The translations under genes and the position numbers were made by a program. The notes beneath the pieces were generated by a model, which did no database searches, was not told where the DNA came from, and saw nothing but the letters and a program-made list of their open reading frames with translations. This document shows positions 54,601 to 64,000 of a stretch of DNA of 64,000 bases, in pieces. The DNA is taken from the NCBI GenBank assembly GCA_019022495.1, contig JAFEKR010000044.1, positions 1-64,000 of the forward strand, in the 5' to 3' direction. How positions within the stretch are numbered: the stretch's first letter is position 1; every line of letters begins with the position of its first letter. The DNA is from Epichloe hybrida (taxonomy: Eukaryota > Ascomycota > Sordariomycetes > Hypocreales > Clavicipitaceae).

Positions 54601-57600
54601 TATTAGGGGTTCCTAAGCTAAAACCTATATATAACCCTAAAACTATAACACGCTATATATACTTATAGAATAATTTACTACCTACTCCCTTATTATTACC
54701 TCTAGGGGAAACTTCCTAGTGCCCTCCTAAATAGCCCTAAGTTATATACTATATATAGGGTTTAATATAATAGCCTAGTCCTAAAGGGCTTAGAGATACT
54801 AACTAGTAAAGAGGGTCTCTTTAATTAGCAGTAAGGCTACTTAGTGTATAAGTAAGGCTATAATAAGTTTATCCCTATCTACCTCTAAAGGTAATAATAG
54901 CTATATAATAGTAATTAGCTATAGGACTTGCCCTTATCTTAGAGATAGCTTATTTTAATCCTACTCCTTTCTAAATAAAGCATCTAGTTATTATACTTAT
55001 ATACTAGGTTTATATTACAAATAAAAGTTAAATAGCATAAGCGTGTTTACCTAGCAAGCTTACTATTCTAATATTAGTCTTAGTGTTATAAAGTACTCTA
55101 GGTTCTTATAGTCTATATAAATCATAAATAAGCTAAAGATACCTTATAACTTTACTAACTATACTTTTAAATATAAAATAATAGTAAGTAATTCCTTATT
55201 ATAAATTATATAGTTCTTTTATAATACTATAAGGCTAGTAAAGTAGTAGGCCACTAGGTATAGTATACTATCTTATCCTAATTATAAGAGATATTTACTA
55301 AGGGCTATGCCTAAATAGTTAGCTTTTACTACTATAGGATAGTCTGGATCCTATTACGTAAGAACTAGGTATATAATAAAAGCACTTTTTAACCTTTAAA
55401 AAGCCTTATCCTTCTCTAGGCCTTAGTAAAAGGGGGTGTTTCTCTTAGTAAAATATATTAAGGAAGCTACTAAATTAGAAAAGTTCCTAATAAAGTTATA
55501 ATAAAAGTTAGTAAACCCTAAAAAACTTTAGACTCCTTATAGCTTTATAAGTACTACCTATTCCCTTATAGCTATAACCTTTATAGGATTAAGGCATATT
55601 AAGCGTCTAGCTATAATAATATATCCTAGGTATTAAACCTCCTTAATAGCAAATATAGATTTATTAATATTAAGGTATAGTCCTATAGCCTATAAGCGTC
55701 CTAGTATAAGCTAAACCTTTACTATATAGTCCTTTTTTAATCCCCTAGAGTAAACTAGGATATTATTAAGGTATACTATTATAAAGTCTCCTAATACCTT
55801 CCCTAAGGACTTATTAATATAGTATTAGAAAGTCACTAGTATACCTACTAGGCTAAATAGGTAAATAAGCCACTTAAATAGTCTAAACCTAGTGTAAAAG
55901 GTAGTAAAATACTCTTTACCCTTAGCTATCTATAATTTATAAAACACTATGCGAATATTTACCTTTATAAACTAACATACCTTAGAAAGGGAATATAGTG
56001 TTTTCTTAATTAAGGGGAGTAAATACTAGTCTTATACTATAATCTTATTAAGTGTGTGGTAGTTTACATAAAACTACTAACCCTTATTTGCCTTCTTAAC
56101 TAAGAGAATAGGAGCTATAGCTAATAAGAAACTAGTGTAAATCTAACCCTTATCTATAAGGTCCGTAATCTAGTAGTAAACCTCTAATAACTAGTCTCTT
56201 AGTATATTATATAGCAGGCCCTATAGGAGTGTTAGCTTGGATTTATTAGGGTTCTTATATAACTATATGTAGTGGTTAAGGGAACCCCTATGCAAGGGTA
56301 ATCTATTAGCTTTTGTCTTGTTAAAAAGGTCCGTAAAGTCTACTAATTTCTCTAGTAATGCGGCTATGTCTAAGCTATCTAGTTTTATTCTAGGCGCTAT
56401 AATTTATAATACTATTATTATTTCCTTAAGGCTTGTGGCTATGAACCTTATTATAGTATCCTATATCTTATGTGCCTATTATGCCTTAGTAGCATATAAG
56501 GAGCTAATAATTCCTTATATTAGGGTTTTCCCTTTACGCTTAGTAGCTTTTAAAACACAAAGGCCCTCTACTATACTAATAACTAGTTAGTGTTTTGCTA
56601 TATAAATTATAATATTATAGTGTTTTAACTATAGTATCCTAAAGATAATATCCTAGGTAAGACCTAGTATTATATATAGGTATACTAATAATTCCTATTT
56701 ATTAATATTAATTCCTATCTACACTATATAGGTTATAGAGGAGGACTTCTCCCTTTATTATTTCCCTCTCCTTTCTATTTCTACTATAGTATATACCTAC
56801 CTTTATTTTAGTAGTTATATAAGCTTTAGGCTAAGCTATCTTACTACTAATTTACTTATAGCACTATAGTAATTATAACTATAATTAATCTAAATATTAA
56901 TGTAAAAACATATATTAAAAAGTACTAGGATTAAGAAAGGTAATTAGTTTATATATTAATCTATATCTCTATCTATATTTATAAACTTACTATACTTATT
57001 TAAATTAGTAGCTATTAGCTAGCTTACTTACCTTTATATAAGACTTTACTTAGGGGCTACTTATTTTCTAAGGAGTTAGCTATAACCTTCTTATTTACAC
57101 TCTTTATATTTACCCTATAAGAGTTAATCTAAACCTTAGGTTAGTAGGGTAGGAGGTAAGTGTATTTCTAGATATAATAATTCTTAGATTTATAATATAG
57201 GTAGTATCCCTTTTAGTAGTATTTAGTAAGTTTCACTTTAGTAATCTATTTAGCCTATAGTTAATTTAAGTTACCCTTAGGGCCCTTATCCTTCTTATCT
57301 AGCTTATTCTATTTCCCTTACTAGGTAGTTATAGCATATACTCCTATTATAGGTGTATTACCTTTATAATCTATCTATTAGGGTATAGGTTAGCCTAGCT
57401 AGGGTTTACGTTAGTTTTAATATTTCTTCTCTAAGGTAAATAACTTAATATCTACTATAATACTATAGTACTAGGTAACTATAGTAAAGTATTTTATTTA
57501 GCTTATTCCTTTGCTAATAGAAATCTCCCTTATATACTTATTAAGCATGTGTTAAAGCTTAGCTAGCTTAATATCTTTAGTCTAATAAGCCTCTCCTACT

Positions 57601-58000
57601 AAGGATAATGTTTATTTAAAGTAAATAAAGAATAAAGCAAATACCTCCCTAGACCCTTACTTTATTTAATTAAGTTCTATAAGAGCTATTTCCTATCTAT
57701 AAGGGTTTATATAAAGCGTTTCTAGGTAGCTTAAGAAAGCCTTAGGGTTATAGTTCTTAATATAACCTATCTTAAAGAATAATATAATATAGGCTTAAAC
57801 CTTAGGTAATAGGTTCTAGTAAATAAATACTTACTAGTCCTTACTAAAGCTAATAAAGTCCTTATTTATATCTAGCTTATGTTCTATTAGGAACTTCTAG
57901 GTAATAAATATAGCCTTATTACTATTATATAAGTTACTTATAAGGATTAGCTTCCTATGGATTTATAATATAAGGGATAGGAGTGCTAGCCCCTAAGGGG
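51700..58000 (-). pseudogene. Gypsy gag-pol, RIPped
   Basis: On the minus strand the reverse transcriptase catalytic block reads GDFIIVYLNNILVYS at about 55791-55747; the usual YLDDIL has become YLNNIL through GAT/GAC-to-AAT/AAC, the G-to-A change RIP makes on the opposite strand. RNase H and integrase should follow towards 52 kb and gag precede it towards 58 kb, but stops in every frame hide their motifs and I could not confirm a chromodomain. Even without the stops the lost Asp pair would remove polymerase activity. Confidence 0.82.
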
Positions 58001-58299
58001 GAATATAATCTAAGTTAAATATATTAGGGTTTGCTAGAGTATTTAGTAGGAAGGTCTGTTAAGTTACTAATTCTAGGTTTATATTTATATATTATTATAA
58101 ACTCTTAATTACCCTTAACTACTACTATAGTATTAGTTAAAGTGTCTTAAACTAGGCGTTAGAGGTGTCTAGTAGTAATATAGCCTTAGATAGGGGAGTG
58201 TAAGTCCTATAACTAAATTTATTATAAGGTTAAAGCATATCTATTAGGTCTATTATTATTAGTTTATCTCTTTAGTAGCCTTTTTTTTTAGACTAAAGG

Positions 58300-58311
58300 A
58301 AGTCTCTTAAT
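58300..58311 (-). other. Self-priming primer-binding site of the gypsy element
   Basis: The 12 bases directly against the 5' LTR read, in element sense, ATTAAGAGACTT. Their exact complement in element sense, AAGTCTCTTAAT, lies inside the LTR (58370-58359). In Tf1/sushi elements the transcript's own 5' end primes reverse transcription by pairing with a site just after the LTR. This predicts a transcript start near 58370 and a 47-nt loop. Confidence 0.7.
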
Positions 58312-58497
58312 TATTATAGACTAGCCCCTAGGCGGCTATAATAGGGCGTTAATATAATATTAAGAGACTTAAGGAGGAAAGGAGAAAGGGGAAAAGACTA
58401 TCCCTAGTAGTGCCCCTTATACCCCCTTAGCTCTCTATGTAGGCCCTTACTTTCCCTACCACACGGAAAATGCTTGGGCAAAGCCTAAGCCCTTACA
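58312..58497 (-). mobile_element. 5' LTR of the gypsy element
   Basis: Plus-strand letters TATTATAGACTAGCCCCTAG (first bases RIPped) ... AAAGCCTAAGCCCTTACA. In element sense a TATA-like GGGGTATAAGGGG lies at about 58425-58413, some 45-50 nt before the predicted transcript start. Confidence 0.93.
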
Positions 58498-58566
58498 AAT
58501 AGTTATTCCTAAAGAGGTAATTAAGGTAGTATTACTTAGTATTACTTATTAATATAATAAGGAAAG
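58498..58566 (-). pseudogene. Copia C1 pol, segment 3
   Basis: After the AATAG duplication the C1 sequence resumes (TTATTCCTAAAGAGGTAATT...) and matches C2 near 46530-46600. It is cut at 58566 by the C3 LTR. Confidence 0.85.
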
Positions 58567-58820
58567 TGTTGGATGCACCAAGGTCCTGCGCAGGTAATAA
58601 ATCCCGTATAAATTCGAAGTCGATGATAGATAGTTAGCTAGGAAAGAGGGAGAAGAGAGGGAAAGTCTAGATGCTAGAAAAGTAGGCGAAATCCGTATGT
58701 GGGGCACAAAAGGGGGTGGCAAATTGATGTAGCTAATCATATCGCGTGCATCGCGCCGGACCCACAATTAGTCCGGTCTTTGGCCACGATTGAACCGATG
58801 AAGATCCGAAGGAATTAACA
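58567..58820 (-). mobile_element. 3' LTR of copia C3
   Basis: A 254-bp LTR, plus-strand letters TGTTGGATGCACCAAGGTCC ... CCGAAGGAATTAACA. It is the least RIPped LTR of family C in the window apart from the solo LTR at 18202-18462. GAAAG precedes it; the other target copy lies past the window end. Confidence 0.92.
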
Positions 58821-61800
58821 CTAGCAATCTCTCTTTTTCCTTTGTGGCCAAAGAGCTCAAAAACGCAATAAAAATCAGATTAAAGGAAAGTGTACATAAG
58901 TAGATCCCTTGATAGGAATCCGCTGCTCTGATTGGCTGTCGTGGCATTAGTTAATTAAATTAATCCATCATTCCTTGCCTAAGCTCCCGTTTCCTAATAT
59001 CGCAGGTCTCTTCACCTATCCTTTAACACAAATCATTAATTCGTTTGAATTAATCAAAGAGGAAAGTGATGAATTCAGCAATGCTTTTATCATTACATCT
59101 GCCAGATTGTCGTTACTGTTAATCCACCTAACTTCGTAGATCTCATGCCTTTCATATAATTAACAAAGAGCTATAATATTAATCATTAGTCTCTTCTCCT
59201 TTATAGTTCCTAGCTTCATAAGATATTCATATAACGAAAAAGAATTAGTATAAAGAATTATAGGAATTCAAGGCATCTTTAATCAATCCATAATCTAATG
59301 TAAAGTCATAGAAATTGCGTAGGCAATATCTATGCCTTAAACCATGCTATATAACTCAGAGGCAAGCACACTATAAGTAACTCTCTTACTCTTTATTAAG
59401 CTATACGTGATAATATTGCCTTTTATAATAAAGGTATTATTATCTTGTATTATCTCATTGCTAATTACAATCACGTATCCAATCTGTAAGCTTAAATCCT
59501 TATTATTAGCAAGCGATCCATCTACGAACACAAAGAGCTTCGCCTCTTTAAGAACCAAAGGAATATATTACAGTCCGCGTTATTAATTCTTAATCTGCTA
59601 TTTAAGGCGTTTATTAAGGCATGTAATATCTTCCCTAGAGGGTTCTTAGTGTTAAGCTATAATTAAAAGGTCGTACAAAGCCTCCAGTTAACACATAGTT
59701 ATAATGTAGCTTCCTCACGCTTGTTACTCTATGTAATCTTGCTTTACTATTGAGAATCGAGAATTAACTTCCTTAATCTTCTAACTCTAACCTTTCTAGG
59801 TTAAGATTAGCGAATTATCAGTGTTCTAGGTTAAGATACAGCCATTAAAGATAAGGGGGTTCTTAGCGGTTAATTATTACTTTTCTTTAGCTATGAAATT
59901 AGCCTTCTGGAGCTCTTTCTCTTCTTTTCAGAAGAAGTCATTATTACTTAGGCCTAATATATTGTTAGTTTGCATTCTAATAATGCTAAAGAGATTCTTA
60001 TTATTTAGGGCTATAATTAACAAGCAGGGATTGTAGGTTAAAGTCATTATATCAAGGTTATCCCTATAGTAACGGAAGTATATTACCCACTAGTGGGTTC
60101 TAGCCTCTGTGATCCCGTAAAGAGGTCTAATCAATTCAATTATAGTCCCTTCTAGAAAGAGATATGCAATTTGCTTTAGCAGTCTCATAATAATCAACCT
60201 CATTAGCATTATATGCAATTAAGTGTAGGCTTGCGTGATATCACGAATCCAAAGGTAAATGCCTCTTTTTCTCAATAATAGAGTAATAGCTACAATAAGT
60301 CATTAGCTTGCTTGTTATATCGTCAGCGATTGCATTAGGATAGATTCCTTTCCTTTGTCATTATGGCCTTATATAACAAGACAAGATTTCTCATATGGCA
60401 AATCCGTTCCTTTGCCTTTAATCTCTTTAACTATACAAGAATCGAAGATTCTATAACCTCCATGCTTCGCTAGGTTAAACTTGACGAATTTGAACATATC
60501 GCGAGCTTGTAAAGCGTTAATCTTAGCTTAATCGGACTGCTTAAAGGGTTTTCCTAGGGTCATAATCCTTCCTTCTTAGCGAAGCTAAAGGGTAAGGTTC
60601 TAATTAGCCTCTTCCTTTGCTATAAGGAATGCTATGCTTAGCATCCCTCTAGTTATAATCTCTTAAATAAAGGCCTCCTCTTAATCTTCGTTTACAAGTA
60701 CGTAAAGCTAAACTAGGCTAACGTCCTTCTTAGGGCTATAAGGTCTTCTTTTCCTCACTTTTATTCCTTTAAGGCATAGCAATAAGTCTTTAACTTAACA
60801 GCTTCCCCTTAGGGCCTTTTAGGCTTTATAAGCCTCTTTATTAAACTCTCCTACACTTATAAATTATACTATAAGGGCCTTTCTTAGTCTCCCTCGCTTT
60901 CTCTTAGCTAGTGTCTACTACTCTTTATTATCTTCCATTAGAGAATCTCTTTTATTAGCAGTAGTTAATTATATAATTACTTCTTCCTCTATATTACTAG
61001 GCTTTATCTCCTACTACTCCAGCGTGTCGCAGGGCTTTATCTCCTGCTACTCTAGTCCCTCTATAATACATAGGTCTTTATAATAAGGCTTTACTACCGT
61101 AAAGCGAAACTTCACTAGGCTATAGGGTATATTAATAGTATAGGTCTCTCTATTAGTAGTAAGCAGCTTATACAGGCTATACTAGCTACCTTTCTCTCTC
61201 TATATATATATATTAGCCTATAAGGGTAACTAATATATAAGCGCTATGTCAGGGCCGTTCTAGGCTTTAAGGGCATCGCGGACCTACTATAAAGCTAGAA
61301 GATATTAGACTTCGTCCGTTACCTTATGAATTACCTTAGCATATTAAATAACAGAGACGCTTAGCAGCGACTTGTCTATTATCTATAGGTAGCCTCTAAA
61401 GACTAGCATAGTTAGAATAATACTATTTAGGCCTATAGAGTTATTAATAGCCTTAACAGCTATTTAGAGGCATTACTCTAGCGCAAGATCCATTCTAATC
61501 AAGTCTGTAATAATATTATAGGCTTAGCGTAGAGGTCCATAGTATCTCTTAACCTTTCTAATGCTATTATAGGCTTTAATTAGCATCTTACTAGTTTTAA
61601 TTAATATTAATTAAGCATAATATCTAAACTTAGCGGAAGCAAAGTTATTACTAGCATCATAAATAATCTAATCTAGAGGTCCGAGATAGGTATCAATCTA
61701 ACATTCGCGGATTGTATCCTAGATGTCTTAAGCCTTCTGCTTCTTTAGATTAAGGAATTAGGCTACCTAGAACAATATTACTAAATTAACAATGTAAAGC

Positions 61801-64000
61801 ACTAGTCGGCCATCGATTTACACAATATTAACAATAATCTCGTAGTTAAATTCATGGTTGTCTTTGATTATGAACTTAAATCAACCAGGGGCCTTTCCAT
61901 GTATCTAGCAATAGTAGCAAACTTTAGTTAATTTCTCAATTACCTAGCGCTTAACTTTATAACTAGCTTAGTAAAGAATCTTTGCAAGTCGTTAAACAGA
62001 AGGATAACTAAGTTAATAATATAATTAACAGATATCTCCTTCTAAAAGGTAGAAGGCAACTATTTCCTTCGCTTCTAGTAACCACTAAGGATGTCCCTAT
62101 CATTGCACAATAGGTACAGTCTTATTACCTTAGATAAGCACGTTAGCGAGGTTATCAATCTTAACTTACATCTTATCTATATTAGTGATTAAGAAGAGAA
62201 AGGGGGTAGCTGTGTTAAGGACGTAGAATTTAAGCTTTCCAAGTTCTATAAGCACATAAAGGATTCCTCTTGCAACTGCTAATCCGGCGCTAAATATAAT
62301 AATTTAGGGTTCGTAGGGGGTTACCTTTAATAAAGGCATTAATCTTAACAAAGCCTTTACTTATGCCTCTCCTATACTTAACTTTCCTATAGCGCTAGTG
62401 TTAGGCATAATCCCTCTAAAGACCTCTTCGGAATAGCATTCTTTAGAGATATAGTAAATCAAGCCTTTATCACACTCTTATGGCTTGTAAAGCTCCTGCC
62501 TAAGGAATATGTATTAGAAGGCTTAATTATTTAGGGTCACAAGGATATTAACGTTAGCGGCGTTATAGTTAGTCTGTAATCCGGAGCAAAAGAATTATGT
62601 AATGCTTAGGTGTGCTATTAATAGTACCTCCTCCACATCGTTATTATTATCTTTAGCTTCCGTGCAGGCTAAAAGATATAATTCCTAATTCTAACCTAAG
62701 CCTTTATTAGGCTTATTATTATCCTACCCTTCATAGGAGGTAAGAAATACCTAGAATCTCTTCTCTAAAGGGGGTATATAATATGTTTTGCTAGCCCACT
62801 AGCAGTCCTTTTCCTTTTAATGTTCTTTAGCAAAGTAATTAGAAAACTAGCAGCCACTCTTACTACACATAAAGCAGTGCTTAGTGCTTAGCCTAGGGCT
62901 TTACCTATAATAGCTTCCTCTGCCACAGGAGGATAATCGCTATCCGTACTAACGATTAGTAAACATAGCCTCTAGAGGGTCTCCTTATTAGTACTAAAGG
63001 TATTAGGAGGACTTCTTATTTAATTCCGTAATAGTAATTACCTTACGGAGGTCTCTAGCAAGACTCTTGAAGCCTGCGGAGTGCATGTATTCTACCATCT
63101 AATATTTAGGCATACTAGCTATAGCGTTTAAGGCTTGCTTATAGAGTTTAGTATTTACTGTCTTAGTAGGGTATAGGCCTCTGTAGATCTTCTTAAGGGT
63201 TAATAACATAATCTTAAGGCACTTAAGCTTGCTTTTATTAGGGTTCCTCTTAATTATGCTCTTTAGCGTTATGCTACTCTATTTATAGTAATAGAATTAC
63301 TAGTTGCTTTCTGTCTTAAAGCGTTAACAAACGCAAGCAATTATCTCTTTATAGGAATAGTTATTCCTAAAGAGGTAATTAAGGTAGTATTGCTTAGCAT
63401 CACCTATTAACATAATAGGGAAAGCCTTCTAATAATGTGTTTAAGGAAGGTTAATTCTATTACACTTATTTTCAAAGAGCGTAATCTTTAGCATTAAGAA
63501 GTTATATAGCTTTCCACTATAGTGGTCGCTATCCTTATATATCTTTATAAGCTCCAAGATCTTCTTTATAATCTAATCTTCAGAGGGGAATTGCTATAAA
63601 GGCATAATTTATTATAAATAATAGTTCACTAGTTATTCTTAATAATAATTGTCCGGATGGAGCTGTTAATATAATAGGGATTATTATGGGGGTTCTTGTG
63701 AGGGTTCGAGTAATCTCTAGGGTTAGGGAAGGTTAATTTCTAGGGTAGGTTGTTAGGGCTGTTAATGTTAATTCTCTAGGGGTTTGGAAGATTGTGGTCG
63801 TTCTTGTAATCTTTCCTGTAACTAAAGGGGTATTAAGGTTTAATAAAGCACTTCCTTAAGCAATGCTAGGATTAAATATCCTAGGCCTTGCCTAATAAGG
63901 ACGCCATGATCTTATAAAGAATTATGTAATTCTCTAATAATATCCTTGGATACCCTTTTAAAAGTATCTTTAGACTAGCCTTTAAAGTCTTCTTAGAATA
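58821..64000 (-). pseudogene. Copia C3 gag-pol, runs off the window
   Basis: This is the clearest copy of family C. On the minus strand 59558-59337 is an open 73-codon piece of RNase H, including AKLFVFVDGSLANNKDLSLQ and SLIKSKRVTYSVLASELYSM, with the DGS of the active site. Further in come MQTNN (about 59970), HWW followed by TYY (about 60080, reverse transcriptase), and ARDMFKFVKFNLAKHGGYRI (about 60500-60440). 60980-61060 contains a local duplication of GGCTTTATCTCCT(A/G)CTACTC. Stops remain, so it is inactive, but many CpA and CpG sites survive, showing younger age or lighter RIP than C1 and C2. The 5' LTR and gag lie beyond 64000. Confidence 0.85.

Larger units (their letters stand above)
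51453..58497 (-). mobile_element. Full-length Ty3/gypsy element in C1
   Basis: It is 7,045 bp with two 186-bp LTRs (51453-51638 and 58312-58497) and the duplication AATAG at 51448-51452 and 58498-58502. The empty site is visible in C2 as GGAATAGTTATTCC near 46530. Pol lies on the minus strand. Confidence 0.95.

Overview
This window is the end of a chromosome of a filamentous ascomycete (Pezizomycotina). Base 1 opens thirteen perfect CCCTAA repeats, the C-rich strand of the TTAGGG telomere. Most of the DNA behind it consists of retroelements and DNA transposons saturated with C-to-T/G-to-A changes (TpA-rich, depleted in CpA and TpG, full of TAA/TAG stops), the pattern left by repeat-induced point mutation (RIP). 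The few intact genes have short fungal introns (51-75 nt, CTAAC-like branch points). I cannot name the species.

Layout. 1-3.0 kb: telomere fused to the 3' part of a Ty3/gypsy pol, a possible short LTR, then unassignable AT-rich DNA. 3.0-14.1 kb: a Ty1/copia family (called A here). One 3' half lies on the plus strand and one complete element on the minus strand (5871-14106, TSD ATAAT); together they form a large inverted repeat with arms of about 1.8 kb. Two hAT-like non-autonomous elements are involved, one inserted in the copia 5' LTR (TSD CGTGTGGG) and one split by the copia. 14.6-19.9 kb: minisatellites holding a solo LTR (TSD GTAAT), a small LTR-bounded TRIM-like unit and a TA-flanked MITE with perfect 36-bp inverted repeats. 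20.1-39.6 kb: a gene island of near-balanced base composition. It holds an unrecognised 551-codon reading frame with one TAG, an intact five-exon SRPK-like kinase (420 aa), a dead hAT transposase, a PIF/Harbinger element with perfect 34-bp ends and a RIPped interior, a small unrecognised protein, a breakpoint that truncates a beta-trefoil-like gene and a phosphotransferase gene against each other, an intact three-exon PD-(D/E)XK (Uma2-like) protein (334 aa), and a second dead phosphotransferase. 39.65-64.0 kb: a four-deep nest of minus-strand retroelements. An old copia (C1) is interrupted by a full-length sister copia (C2, TSD CTATT) that carries a foreign solo LTR (TSD CCCAC), by a full-length Ty3/gypsy element (TSD AATAG), and by a third, younger copia (C3) that runs off the window.

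How it fits together. Target-site duplications and empty sites in sister copies give an explicit order of insertion. The gypsy element has a primer-binding site directly against its LTR that is a 12-nt exact complement of a segment inside the same LTR, the arrangement expected of Tf1/sushi-type self-priming. Only three protein genes look able to make a full product (kinase, Uma2-like protein, small 32.1-kb protein). The others are broken in ways that include three in-frame TAG codons, each explicable by a single CAG-to-TAG (CpA to TpA) change. Family assignments rest on motifs read by eye; no database search was possible.
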